Source: Nocardia spumae
Lineage (GTDB): Bacteria; Actinomycetota; Actinomycetes; Mycobacteriales; Mycobacteriaceae
Direction: 5' to 3'
Length of the DNA stretch: 64,000 nt
NCBI RefSeq assembly: GCF_020733635.1
Contig: NZ_JAJFZL010000001.1
Coordinates: 806,001 to 870,000 of the forward strand
Shown here: positions 35,759 to 44,383 of the stretch, one piece after another
Position numbering within the stretch: position 1 is the first letter of the stretch
How the letters are laid out: the number at the start of each line of letters is the position of its first letter
The notes under the pieces: model-generated
Seen by the model: only the letters and a program-made list of their open reading frames with translations
Told to the model about the DNA's origin: nothing
Databases searched by the model: none
Program-made: the position numbers and the translations under genes

Positions 35759-36496
35759 ATGACGTACACCCTCGTGTTGCTGCGCCACGGCGAAAGCGAA
35801 TGGAATGCTCTCAATCTGTTCACCGGCTGGGTGGATGTGCACCTGACCGACAAGGGTGTCGCCGAAGGCAAGCGCGCGGGTGAGTTGCTGGCCGAGCACG
35901 GCATCCTGCCCGATATCGTGTACACCTCGCTGCTGCGCCGCGCGATCAGCACCGCGAACATCGCCCTCGACGCCGCGGACCGGCACTGGATTCCGGTGGT
36001 TCGGGACTGGCGTCTCAACGAGCGTCACTACGGTGCGCTGCAGGGGAAGAACAAGGCGCAGATCCGCGATCAGTACGGCGATGATCAGTTCATGATGTGG
36101 CGGCGTAGCTACGACACCCCGCCGCCGCCGATCGAGGCCGACAGTGAATACAGCCAGGACGGCGATCCTCGCTACGCCGGTATCGAGGTCCCGGCCACCG
36201 AATGCCTGCAGGACGTGGTGGCCCGGATGGTGCCGTACTGGGAGTCCACGATCTCCGCGGAACTGGTGGCCGGTAAGACGGTCCTGGTCGCCGCGCACGG
36301 TAATTCGCTACGTGCGCTGGTGAAGCACCTGGACGGCATCTCCGACGAGGACATCGCCGGCCTGAACATCCCCACCGGTATTCCGCTGCGCTACGAACTG
36401 GACGAGAACCTGCGCCCGGTCGGCCCCGCCGAATACCTGGACCCGGAGGCCGCGGCCGCGGGTGCGGCCGCCGTCGCCGGCCAGGGCGGGAAGTAG
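35759..36496 (+). CDS. gpmA: 2,3-bisphosphoglycerate-dependent phosphoglycerate mutase
   Basis: A 245-residue glycolytic enzyme. The phosphohistidine motif is [10 protein letters not shown] at the start, followed by [19 protein letters not shown], and the second histidine in A-A-H-G-N-S-L-R-A. It interconverts 3- and 2-phosphoglycerate. ATG 35759 is chosen over ATG 35750 because TAGCAT lies seven bases upstream, a leaderless promoter. The C-terminus ends in an alanine/glycine tail. In M. tuberculosis gpm1 directly precedes senX3; here 4.9 kb are inserted. Confidence 0.95.
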   Translation: MTYTLVLLRHGESEWNALNLFTGWVDVHLTDKGVAEGKRAGELLAEHGILPDIVYTSLLRRAISTANIALDAADRHWIPVVRDWRLNERHYGALQGKNKAQIRDQYGDDQFMMWRRSYDTPPPPIEADSEYSQDGDPRYAGIEVPATECLQDVVARMVPYWESTISAELVAGKTVLVAAHGNSLRALVKHLDGISDEDIAGLNIPTGIPLRYELDENLRPVGPAEYLDPEAAAAGAAAVAGQGGK

Positions 36497-36520
36497 CCGC
36501 CGCGGCGGGGCACCCCCGTT

Positions 36521-37129
36521 TCACCCCCTGCCGTCATCGATGGCCGGCACCGGTCGCCGGCCGCCGACGATCAGCGCAATATCCTTGGCGGCCAGCGGAA
36601 TCGGTGTTCCGTCGCCGATGCGGAGATCGGTATCGGTGGCTTCGAGCGCGATACCGTCGAGGTGCACACCGAAATAGGCGAGAGCCCGCCGGTCCGGATC
36701 GCCGATGGCCAGGGCGATCCGGTCGGGGGCCGGACCGGTCAGACCGAGTGGTTCGGTGATGTCGAGACCGTGGAAGACATCGTGGGCCAGCGCTCCCCGC
36801 TGCCCGCCCCTCGGCGGGCGCCAGGGGTGTTCGATATTGGTCCGCAGCGATGTCAGCAACTCGGCGTCGGACAACCGGGCGGTGTCGCGATGCGCGATGC
36901 GGTCGCTGAATCGGTTGAAGTTGCCGCCCGCGGCGATGATTCCGGCGATCACCCGCAGCGCCGAATGCCGGTAGGCGAGGGTGATGTGGGCGACCACCTG
37001 CCGGACCTGCCAGCCCGCGCACAGCGAGGGCGTCTCCCATTGCGCGGGCGTCAATTCGGTCAGCAGGTCGGCGAGGCGTCGACGTTCGGCGAAGGTTTCG
37101 GCCCGGAGCATCGTTTCGGTCGCGGTCAT
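36521..37129 (-). CDS. Mycothiol-dependent maleylpyruvate isomerase/DinB-family protein
   Basis: A 202-residue four-helix protein of the MDMPI/DinB superfamily. The N-terminal part has L-T-P-A-Q-W-E-T-P-S-L-C-A-G-W and the metal-site histidine in V-V-A-H-I-T. Two more possible ligands lie in L-A-H-D-V-F-H-G. The C-terminal part resembles an SCP2-like domain. These enzymes use mycothiol, made via mshA, for isomerisation or detoxification. It lies 87 bases downstream of the ECF sigma factor gene in the same direction. Confidence 0.8.
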   Translation of the reverse strand: MTATETMLRAETFAERRRLADLLTELTPAQWETPSLCAGWQVRQVVAHITLAYRHSALRVIAGIIAAGGNFNRFSDRIAHRDTARLSDAELLTSLRTNIEHPWRPPRGGQRGALAHDVFHGLDITEPLGLTGPAPDRIALAIGDPDRRALAYFGVHLDGIALEATDTDLRIGDGTPIPLAAKDIALIVGGRRPVPAIDDGRG

Positions 37130-37216
37130 ATTTCGGTCTCCTCGGAGGCGGTGGTGTCGACCCGAGCGGCGTCGACATCACTTGTACGAACGAGGCCCGC
37201 GAAACTCGTCGCGGTA

Positions 37217-38155
37217 TCAGAGCCGGGTAGGCAGTCCGAACTCCGCGAACCGCTCTGCGGTGCCGAGAAAAGTCGTCGTATGGCCGATGCGCTCGTCCCG
37301 GAACTCCAGTGCGACCAGCGCGAACGGTTTCAACACGCCGGTGTCGTCGGGCCGGTACTGGCCGAACCCCAGCTGCCCGTTGATATCGGTGACGAGCAGC
37401 CGGTCGGCGGCGCAGGCGTCGCTCGCCGCGACCAGCGACGCCACTGTCGCCGCGCCGCGCATCCACCAGCGCACCGGCGGCATCGACGTGGTCACATCGG
37501 TGTGCAGTACGGCGACCAGCGCGTCCACGTCGTGGGTCTCGAACGCTCGCACATAGCGTTCGGCGAGCTCGTGTGCGATCGCCTCCGAGGTCGGGGCGGG
37601 GCCGTGACCGGCGAGGGTGGCCCGCGCCCGGTGGAGTGCGCTGTCTACCGCTGCCGCGCTGCTGTCCATGATCTCGGCCGTCTCCGCCGCCGAGAACGAC
37701 AGCACATCCCGCAGGATCAGCGCGGCTCGCTGCGGCGGCGTCAGAAGCTGGAGGGCGGCGACGAACGCGAGACGAATCGACTCCCGTTCGACGATTCGCT
37801 GGGCGGGGTCGGTCGCCGTGGTCAGGCGCGAGCCCGGCATCGGTTCCACATAGGTTCCCGGCGCCGCGGGTTCCCCGAACTCACCGGGTTCGCCCAGCTC
37901 ACTGATGTCCATCGGGGATGCGCGCCGACCCGATGCCCGCAGCAGGTCGACGCATACGTTGTGCGCGATGCGATGCGCCCAGGTGGTGAGTCGCGCGCGG
38001 GCCGGATCGAAGGTGTCGAGCCGGCGGAACGCGCGCAGCAGGGTCTCTTGTACCGCGTCCTCGGTCTCCGATGAACCGCCGAGCATCCGGTAGCAATATC
38101 CGGTGAGCGGAATCCGCAGCGCCTCGAGCTCCATCGCACCCGGCGTGGATGTCAT
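37217..38155 (-). CDS. ECF sigma factor with C-terminal SnoaL-like domain
   Basis: A 312-residue sigma-70 family protein. Region 2 lies at about residues 12-75 (E-D-A-V-Q-E-T-L-L-R-A-F-R and T-W-A-H-R-I-A-H-N). Region 4 is about 125-180 (L-T-P-P-Q-R-A-A-L-I-L-R-D-V). A SnoaL-like domain (about 190-305, R-Y-V-R-A-F-E-T-H-D-V) follows. This layout is that of SigG/SigJ-like ECF groups, where the tail replaces a separate anti-sigma factor. No anti-sigma gene is adjacent. Minus-strand TATCGT (38164-38169) precedes the ATG by eight bases. A thiol-dependent DinB gene follows. Confidence 0.9.
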   Translation of the reverse strand: MTSTPGAMELEALRIPLTGYCYRMLGGSSETEDAVQETLLRAFRRLDTFDPARARLTTWAHRIAHNVCVDLLRASGRRASPMDISELGEPGEFGEPAAPGTYVEPMPGSRLTTATDPAQRIVERESIRLAFVAALQLLTPPQRAALILRDVLSFSAAETAEIMDSSAAAVDSALHRARATLAGHGPAPTSEAIAHELAERYVRAFETHDVDALVAVLHTDVTTSMPPVRWWMRGAATVASLVAASDACAADRLLVTDINGQLGFGQYRPDDTGVLKPFALVALEFRDERIGHTTTFLGTAERFAEFGLPTRL

Positions 38156-38525
38156 GCCGACTCACGATACCGATGAGATCGGGATCGGCCGTGTGGAATA
38201 TTCAGGCGTTGTGGCACATCGGATATGCAATACTCCACAGTTTGTGATCCCCATCTCTCCCGGACTTCTGTAGCTATCGAATTGCTATCGCGGTGGTCGC
38301 CACTCGGGGCGCTCGCGGCGGTAGTCCCGTTCGGGCCGGTGGGGAGTGGTGTGGATAACTTTCGGTCGGGGAATCGGTGGATTTTTCGCTGGTCGCGGAT
38401 TCGGGGCGAGAGGCTGAGAAGTTGAGAACATTTCCTTGCATAAGTTGTAACCGCTGGTTTGCAACTTACTCGGCGGTAGATACACTCTCGGACGTTCGAC
38501 CATCTCGAGAGGCGGGTCACGTCCG
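38156..38525. promoter_or_regulatory. 370-base divergent control region, sigma factor/CocE esterase
   Basis: This AT-richer stretch holds no gene. It contains an 11-base near-perfect inverted repeat, TGTGGAATATT (38192-38202) and AATACTCCACA (38229-38239). It also holds an operator-like pair TAAGTTG (38441-38447) and CAACTTA (38462-38468), with inner AACC/GGTT, and a possible -10 TAGATA before the esterase gene. Its length and structure suggest regulated divergent promoters. Confidence 0.55.
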
Positions 38526-40577
38526 ATGAAGTACGCGTTACGCGCCACAGTCGCGGCTGTCGCGGCCGCGGTGGCCGTTCCATTCTTCGCTACTCCCGCC
38601 CAGGCCGGGCCCGTCGCGACCGGGCCGGACGGTGGCGCCGCCGGGGCGGCCTGGACCGCCGCCGAGGACGGCCCGCAGCAGTACCCGAATATCCACATCG
38701 ACTGGGATGTGCCGATCACCATGAGTGACGGCACCGTGCTGAAGGGCAATGTGTACCGGCCCGCGGATGCCGCCAGTCACCCCATCGACACCCGGACGCC
38801 GGTGGTCGTGAACATGACCCCGTACACCAAGCTGGTGTCGAATCTGGCCGACCACGCCAATTCCGTTCCGGGACTGTCGGATGCGCTGCTGAATCTGTTC
38901 CGCCAGATCGACCTCGGCGGCACTCCGCTGTCGGGTGTCACGGATCTGACCAAGGCGTTCGGCGGTGGTGAACTCCGCAACTTCGCCGTCGACCGGCAGT
39001 TGATCAAGAGCGGTTACACCCAGGTCGTGGTGGATGTCCGCGGCACCGGATTCTCCCAGGGTGAATGGGATATGTTGCGCCAGCGCGAACAGCAGGACAC
39101 GGTCGAGGTGATCGACTGGGCTTCGCGGCAGGCATGGTCCGACGGCAAAGTCGGGATGAACGGCATTTCCTATTCGGGAATCAACCAGGTGCAGGTCGCG
39201 GAGAAGGCGCCGCCGGCGCTGAAAGCGATCTTCCCGGTGGTACCGGGCAGCGATCTGGTCGACGATGTGCTCGCACCCGGCGGTGGATTCGGCTTCAATT
39301 TCATCCCGCTGTGGTTGACCGCGATCAACAGCCTGAAATGGGTGCCGGATGTGCAATCGATCCTGACCGGGAAATTCGACAACACCTGGCTCAGTGACCG
39401 GATCAGCGATCCGTACACCTATATGGATGTGCTGCTGAACGCCTACACCAATACCGATATGAACACCCTCGATCCGCGGGTGAAGAACATGCTGACGGAT
39501 ATGTCCTCGGAGCGTCAGGGGTGGCTCGGCGATCCGAGCCGGATCCAGGTGCCCACCTTCGTCACCGGCGGCTGGCACGATCTGTTCACCTACTCGGAAT
39601 CCAAGATCTACAACGAGATTCCGTTGCCGCCCGGCCAGAAGCAGCTGTTCATGGGCAACACCTACCATCTGAACTCGGGTAACGAGTACGGCAAGCCGGG
39701 CCTGCCGCCGCGGCTGGACGTGCTGCAGCGGGCCTGGTTCGACAAGTGGCTCAAGGGAATCGACAACGGAATCGACACCTACGGTCCGGTGACGTTGCGA
39801 CAGCAGGGCGGTGGCTGGATCACCCAGGGCGGTTTCGGCCCCTCGGCTCCGGCCGAGGAGGCGGCGCGGTATCGGCGGATGTATCTGTCGGGTGAACCTA
39901 GCGGTCTGCCGGGCAGTGTCTACGACGGTTCGCTGACCGGTGAGTTCACCGGAGCCCCTGCTCGTTTGACGATCGCGCCGGGGCTGACCACGGTGTGTTC
40001 CAACGACGCCGCACAGGCCACCGCGGGCGTGCTGGCGGTGATCGACGGGTGCGGTAAGGATTCCCGCGTCGCCGAGACCAACGCGCTCACCTTCACCAGT
40101 GCGCCGGTCGCCGGGGAGACCACCATCTCCGGACCGATCGCGGTGCGGCTCAACACCGTTCAGGATGCCGCCGACGGCTACTGGACGGTGACGGTCAACG
40201 ATGTCGCACCCGACGGCCAGTCGACCGTGCTGTCCTCCGGGCAGTTGATGGCCTCACTGCGCGAGGTCGACGAGGAGCACAGCAGCCGTTCGGACAACGG
40301 TGATTACACCGATCCGCGGGCCTATACCTCACTGGACAAGCGACAGCCGACGGTGCCGGGTGAGGCCACCGAACTGAATATCGCCCTGCCCGCCACCCAG
40401 GCGGTGCTGGCGCCGGGCCATCGGCTGCGGGTCGACGTCTACGCCGGCAACTTCCCCAAGGGATTGCCGATCGCGCCGATGCTCGTGGACACCGGCCTGA
40501 AGCCGGAGCATCTGCAGCTGGATCCGAATGCCCCGAGCTTCGTGAACATTCCGGTCAAGGGGGAATCGGGCTGGTGA
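38526..40577 (+). CDS. Secreted CocE/NonD-family hydrolase (X-Pro dipeptidyl-peptidase type)
   Basis: A 683-residue exported protein. The Sec signal peptide (residues 1-27) ends T-P-A-Q-A with cleavage before G28. The catalytic alpha/beta-hydrolase domain has G-T-G-F-S-Q-G and nucleophile S217 in G-I-S-Y-S-G; the histidine is probably in the G-N-T-Y-H region. A C-terminal jelly-roll domain follows (R-V-D-V-Y-A-G-N-F near the end). CocE-type enzymes cleave esters or amides, such as cocaine or glutaryl-7-ACA, and are homologous to X-Pro peptidases. Substrate here unknown. A strong terminator follows. Confidence 0.88.
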   Translation: MKYALRATVAAVAAAVAVPFFATPAQAGPVATGPDGGAAGAAWTAAEDGPQQYPNIHIDWDVPITMSDGTVLKGNVYRPADAASHPIDTRTPVVVNMTPYTKLVSNLADHANSVPGLSDALLNLFRQIDLGGTPLSGVTDLTKAFGGGELRNFAVDRQLIKSGYTQVVVDVRGTGFSQGEWDMLRQREQQDTVEVIDWASRQAWSDGKVGMNGISYSGINQVQVAEKAPPALKAIFPVVPGSDLVDDVLAPGGGFGFNFIPLWLTAINSLKWVPDVQSILTGKFDNTWLSDRISDPYTYMDVLLNAYTNTDMNTLDPRVKNMLTDMSSERQGWLGDPSRIQVPTFVTGGWHDLFTYSESKIYNEIPLPPGQKQLFMGNTYHLNSGNEYGKPGLPPRLDVLQRAWFDKWLKGIDNGIDTYGPVTLRQQGGGWITQGGFGPSAPAEEAARYRRMYLSGEPSGLPGSVYDGSLTGEFTGAPARLTIAPGLTTVCSNDAAQATAGVLAVIDGCGKDSRVAETNALTFTSAPVAGETTISGPIAVRLNTVQDAADGYWTVTVNDVAPDGQSTVLSSGQLMASLREVDEEHSSRSDNGDYTDPRAYTSLDKRQPTVPGEATELNIALPATQAVLAPGHRLRVDVYAGNFPKGLPIAPMLVDTGLKPEHLQLDPNAPSFVNIPVKGESGW

Positions 40578-40597
40578 ACCGGTAAGGCTCACCGACT

Positions 40598-40637
40598 GTC
40601 CCGGGTACGCACAACGGCGTGCGTGCCCGGGACTTTT
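40598..40637 (+). terminator. Rho-independent terminator after the CocE gene
   Basis: GTCCCGGGTACGCAC (40598-40612) pairs with GTGCGTGCCCGGGAC (40619-40633), with one G-T wobble. The hairpin is followed by TTTT (40634-40637). Position and shape are those of a standard intrinsic terminator. Confidence 0.85.
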
Positions 40638-40713
40638 CGTTGCCGGGAATGTCCGGCTCACGGCCTGGGCGATAGAGTGGCCCGGGCATCCGCAGGGAGG
40701 GGAGCTGATTCGG

Positions 40714-41085
40714 GTGGGTGAATTCGTCCGGGCCACACTGTCTTTCCCGACCGTGCTGTTCACGCTGGGATTGGCCGGCGTGCTGATCTACTGGGTACTG
40801 GTGCTGATCGGCCGGGTCGAGCCGGATATGAACGGTCCGCGGCGCGATTCGGTCGCCGCCGACAGATTCTCCGATATTCCGCGCGCCGTCGTGTTCACGT
40901 CGTTGTCGGCCCAGGGCTGGTTCTGGGCGCTGCTGGGAACCACGATGGCCGGCTGGGATTCCTATGGCGCGGTCCAGGCGTTCTGCACCGGATTGTTCAT
41001 CGTGGTGATCGCCCTGTGCCTGGCCTATGTGGGCACCGCGGCGGTGGCGTATCTCTTCCGGCGGATCCGCGACGCGCGACACTGA
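40714..41085 (+). CDS. Small integral membrane protein, unknown function
   Basis: A 123-residue protein with three predicted membrane helices (about 11-33, 59-80 and 88-113) and a charged cytoplasmic loop containing E-P-D-M-N-G-P-R-R-D. I do not recognise a named family. GGGAGGGG lies about 13 bases before the GTG start at 40714. It stands between the CocE terminator and the senX3 promoter, so it is probably its own unit. Confidence 0.65.
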   Translation: MGEFVRATLSFPTVLFTLGLAGVLIYWVLVLIGRVEPDMNGPRRDSVAADRFSDIPRAVVFTSLSAQGWFWALLGTTMAGWDSYGAVQAFCTGLFIVVIALCLAYVGTAAVAYLFRRIRDARH

Positions 41086-41259
41086 GGCGCACCTCACAAT
41101 CGCGCCCGGCGGATGCGGCGACGATCGCGACAGATCGACACGCCGAGCGGATCGCTGCATGACACGCGCGGAACCAGATATGCGGCGGCGCAACGAGAGG
41201 GGTGTGCGGGCTGCCCGCTCGACGGCCGAAATCCGCCGTTCAGAGCTGATCCGCCGCCC

Positions 41260-41289
41260 GGCCAACTTTGTGTGAACACCTGGCCAACT
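41260..41289 (+). promoter_or_regulatory. Direct repeat upstream of senX3-regX3
   Basis: GGCCAACT occurs at 41260-41267 and again at 41282-41289, 22 bases apart start to start (two DNA turns). Between them lies GTGAAC (41272-41277), the kind of half-site bound by PhoB/RegX3-type regulators. It is about 80 bases upstream of the senX3 start, so RegX3 autoregulation is a reasonable inference. Confidence 0.45.
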
Positions 41290-41370
41290 ACCGCGGAATC
41301 ACCCGTGACCTGCGCGAAACTTCGCCATCCCGGGTTTGGCGTACGTGTGCGCGACCGTACGATTCCCTAT

Positions 41371-42621
41371 GTGAGCGTTCCCCAGGCCGTGCTGCTGGCA
41401 GTACTCGCGGCCGTAGTCGGTCTGGCCGTCGGCGGCTTGGTCATTCCGTATGTGAACGCCCGCCAAGCCGAGCGGCGCGCCGCCGAATCGGGAATGACGA
41501 TGTCGCAGGTGCTGGATCTGATCGTGCTGGCCTCCGAGAGCGGCATCGCGGTCGTCGACGAATACCGCGATGTGGTGCTGGTCAACCCACGGGCCGAGGA
41601 ACTCGGCCTGGTCCGCAATCGGTTGCTGGACGAACGCGCGTGGGCGGCGGTGGAGAAGGTCATCGCCACCGGTGAGGACGTCGACTTCGATCAGACGCTG
41701 AAGAATCCGCTGCCCGGCCGCAGCCGGATCGCGGTCCGCGGCGTGGCCCGCCCGCTGTCGCGCGGGGATTCCAATTTCGTGGTGCTGTTCGCGGACGACG
41801 ATTCCGAACAAGCCCGTATGGAGGCCACCCGCCGCGATTTCGTGGCCAATGTCAGTCACGAACTCAAGACTCCGGTCGGTGCGATGAGCCTGCTGGCCGA
41901 GGCGATGCTGGAATCGGCCGACGACCCCGATTCGGTGCGTCATTTCGGGCAGCGGCTGGTGACCGAATCCGATCGCATGGGCAAGATGGTCACCGAGCTG
42001 ATCGCGCTGTCGCGCCTGCAGGGGGCAGAGAAACTTCCGCAGCTGGAGGCGGTCGACGTCGACACCGTGGTGCACGCCGCGCTCGAGCGGTCCCGCACCG
42101 CCGCCGAGGCCGCCGGAATCACCGTCAGTACCGATGCCAACAGCGGCCTCGAGATTCTCGGTGACGAAACGCTGCTGGTGACCGCGCTGTCCAATCTGGT
42201 CGAGAACGCGATCAACTATTCGCCGAAGGGTTCGCACGTCTCGGTGAGCCGGTCACTGCGCAACGGCCATGTCAATATCGCCGTCACCGACCGCGGGATC
42301 GGTATCGCGAAAGAAGATCAGGAACGGGTCTTCGAACGCTTCTTCCGCGCGGACAAGGCGCGATCGCGCGCCACCGGTGGAACCGGACTCGGGCTGGCTA
42401 TCGTCAAACACGTGGCCGCCAACCACAACGGTGAAATCACACTGTGGAGCAAATTGGGTACCGGCTCCACATTCACCCTGCGCATTCCCGCGGTCTCGAT
42501 AGGCAACCAGAATTCCGCCGATCAGGCGGAGTGGAAGAGCCCCACCACGAACGGGGTGGGCAAGAACGACGACGGTGCGCGCAGGCGGACCGGACAAAAC
42601 GGTGTGGAGGCAACCCGATGA
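41371..42621 (+). CDS. senX3: Phosphate-responsive sensor histidine kinase SenX3
   Basis: A 416-residue kinase: one clear N-terminal transmembrane helix (about 4-28), a PAS-like domain (about 45-145, with D-E-Y-R-D-V-V-L-V-N-P), then the HisKA domain with H163 in F-V-A-N-V-S-H-E-L-K-T-P. The ATPase domain has N-box V-E-N-A-I-N-Y, G1 D-R-G-I-G-I and G2 G-G-T-G-L-G-L. It senses phosphate limitation with the Pst system and phosphorylates RegX3. TACGAT (41358-41363) seven bases before GTG 41371 supports this start. Overlaps regX3 by four bases. Confidence 0.96.
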   Translation: MSVPQAVLLAVLAAVVGLAVGGLVIPYVNARQAERRAAESGMTMSQVLDLIVLASESGIAVVDEYRDVVLVNPRAEELGLVRNRLLDERAWAAVEKVIATGEDVDFDQTLKNPLPGRSRIAVRGVARPLSRGDSNFVVLFADDDSEQARMEATRRDFVANVSHELKTPVGAMSLLAEAMLESADDPDSVRHFGQRLVTESDRMGKMVTELIALSRLQGAEKLPQLEAVDVDTVVHAALERSRTAAEAAGITVSTDANSGLEILGDETLLVTALSNLVENAINYSPKGSHVSVSRSLRNGHVNIAVTDRGIGIAKEDQERVFERFFRADKARSRATGGTGLGLAIVKHVAANHNGEITLWSKLGTGSTFTLRIPAVSIGNQNSADQAEWKSPTTNGVGKNDDGARRRTGQNGVEATR

Positions 42622-43307
42622 CCAGTGTGTTGATCGTCGAGGACGAGGAGTCGCTGGCCGATCCGCTCGCGTTCCTGCTGCGCAAGGAGGGCTTCGAGGT
42701 CACGGTCGTGGGCGACGGGCCATCCGCGCTGTCGGAATTCGATCGCTCCGGCGCCGATATCGTCCTGCTGGACCTGATGCTGCCCGGGATGAGCGGCACC
42801 GACGTGTGCAAGCAGCTGCGCACCCGCAGCAGTGTGCCGGTGATCATGGTGACCGCCCGCGACAGTGAGATCGACAAGGTGGTCGGCCTGGAGCTGGGCG
42901 CCGACGACTACGTCACCAAGCCGTACTCCTCGCGTGAGCTGATCGCTCGCATTCGCGCCGTGCTGCGGCGCGGCGCGGGTGAGGAAATGGACGGTTCCGG
43001 TGAGAGCGGTGTGCTCGAGGCCGGGCCGGTGCGTATGGATGTGGATCGCCACACCGTGCAGGTCAACGGAAAAGGAGTGACCCTGCCGCTGAAGGAATTC
43101 GATCTGCTCGAATATCTGCTGCGCAATTCCGGTCGGGTACTGACCCGTGGGCAGTTGATCGACCGGGTCTGGGGTGCCGATTACGTCGGTGACACCAAAA
43201 CTCTCGACGTGCACGTCAAGCGGCTGCGGTCCAAGATCGAGGCGGATCCGGCCAAGCCGGAGCACTTGGTCACCGTGCGCGGACTGGGATACAAACTCGA
43301 AGCCTGA
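42618..43307 (+). CDS. regX3: Response regulator RegX3 (OmpR/PhoB family)
   Basis: A 229-residue regulator: receiver domain with E8-D9-E10 acidic pocket, phospho-acceptor D52 in V-L-L-D-L-M-L-P and the conserved lysine in V-T-K-P-Y-S. A PhoB-type winged helix (about 135-229) follows, with L-T-R-G-Q-L-I-D-R-V-W-G. It controls phosphate-starvation genes. The ATGA overlap with senX3 replaces the repeat-containing spacer known between these genes in M. tuberculosis. Confidence 0.97.
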   Translation: MTSVLIVEDEESLADPLAFLLRKEGFEVTVVGDGPSALSEFDRSGADIVLLDLMLPGMSGTDVCKQLRTRSSVPVIMVTARDSEIDKVVGLELGADDYVTKPYSSRELIARIRAVLRRGAGEEMDGSGESGVLEAGPVRMDVDRHTVQVNGKGVTLPLKEFDLLEYLLRNSGRVLTRGQLIDRVWGADYVGDTKTLDVHVKRLRSKIEADPAKPEHLVTVRGLGYKLEA

Positions 43308-43323
43308 GGAATTCGGGCACGAG

Positions 43324-43357
43324 AAAGCCGCGAGGCCGGCCCGGCCTCGCGGCTTTT
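43324..43357 (+). terminator. Terminator between regX3 and the small secreted protein gene
   Basis: AAAGCCGCGAGGCCGG (43324-43339) and CCGGCCTCGCGGCTTT (43341-43356) form a perfect 16-base stem closing on a minimal loop, ending in T's on the plus strand and A's at the other side. It can end transcripts from both directions. Confidence 0.85.
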
Positions 43358-43382
43358 CGCTGTTCGACGTCTGTGGTCCGGC

Positions 43383-43712
43383 TTATACGACGTGCACCCA
43401 GGCGGTGCCGATCTGCGGCAGCTCCTGCCTCTGCAGCTGGAACCAGCCGAAGTCGTCACGCTGCCAGCAGTCGTCCAGCGGTGCGGTGTTGTCCCGGCAC
43501 GCGATCGGCCGGGAGGTGCCGTACGGGCTCACGATGACCTGCTTGCCGTTCTGCTGCGCCTGCAGGGCCGCGGGGTCGGTGTAGGTGACGAAGGCGTCGT
43601 TCTGCAGCGAGTAGTGGGCGGGGTCGACAGTGGGATCGGCGTGTGCGCCGGGCGCCAGCGTCAGGGCCGCACCAGCGGCGAGCATCGCGGTAGCCACGAA
43701 TTTCCTCATCAT
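43383..43712 (-). CDS. Small secreted protein, unknown function
   Basis: A 109-residue protein with a signal peptide (cleavage after A-H-A at residue 25). The mature part has two cysteines (in I-A-C-R-D and D-D-C-W-Q) that probably form a disulfide, many aromatic and glutamine residues, and an end T-A-W-V-H-V-V. ATG 43712 or 43709 may start it. No known family recognised; a surface or extracellular role is likely. Confidence 0.72.
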   Translation of the reverse strand: MMRKFVATAMLAAGAALTLAPGAHADPTVDPAHYSLQNDAFVTYTDPAALQAQQNGKQVIVSPYGTSRPIACRDNTAPLDDCWQRDDFGWFQLQRQELPQIGTAWVHVV

Positions 43713-43792
43713 GACTTACACCTATCACGGGTATGTGAAGCGTGCATGGCGAGGTGGTGACCGTACAGCTGTGCTTCACATTGATCGGATGT

Positions 43793-44326
43793 TCAGTTCA
43801 GTGCGAAATGCGCCGCCAGCGCGGTCACGGATTCCCCGAGTTCGTGCCGCGCCGCCGCATCGGCGACCATTCCGTCGGCTCCGACCATCGCGCTGAGCAC
43901 GGTGATCCGGCGGCAGGCCGATTCCACCTCGACCGCGCCGACATAGCCCAGAACCGTGCGCAGGGAAGTCACCGCCCCCTCGCCGCGACCCGGTGCCGCG
44001 ACCGAAACCCAGGCCACCGGTTTCTCGTGCAGGTCCGCGGTGCCGACCGTCCATTCCAGCAGATTCTTCAGGCTGCCCGGCAACAGTCCCGCGTACTCGG
44101 GTGTGCAGAACAGCACCGCGTCCGCCGCGGCGAGGCGCGCTCGCAGCCGGGCCACGGCGGGCGGGGACGGTTGATCACCGGGCACGAATGCCGGGATATC
44201 GATCAACCCGTCGAACAATTCCGTCGTGATATCCGGCGGTGCGATATCGGCGATGGTGCGTAATGCGGCGGTATTGGTCGAGCCCGCGCGCGTACTTCCG
44301 GAAATCAGCAGAATATGAAGGCCCAC
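43793..44326 (-). CDS. NAD(P)H-dependent FMN reductase family flavoprotein
   Basis: A 177-residue flavodoxin-fold protein: FMN phosphate loop S-G-S-T-R-A-G-S-T near the start, T-P-E-Y-A-G-L-L-P-G-S-L-K-N-L-L-E-W in the middle. The family includes azoreductase/chromate reductase and SsuE-like enzymes. GTG 44326 is preferred because it follows a GAAG motif; GTG 44341 is the alternative. Substrate unknown. Confidence 0.87.
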   Translation of the reverse strand: MGLHILLISGSTRAGSTNTAALRTIADIAPPDITTELFDGLIDIPAFVPGDQPSPPAVARLRARLAAADAVLFCTPEYAGLLPGSLKNLLEWTVGTADLHEKPVAWVSVAAPGRGEGAVTSLRTVLGYVGAVEVESACRRITVLSAMVGADGMVADAAARHELGESVTALAAHFALN

Positions 44327-44383
44327 AATGGCTTCAAGCACACCGCGGGGCGGGGTATTCCGGAATCGGGAGCGCTCGGCCGC

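Noticed and set aside
42600..42630. Possible intergenic mini-repeats between senX3 and regX3 as in M. tuberculosis
   Set aside because: The two genes overlap by four bases here, so no spacer exists.
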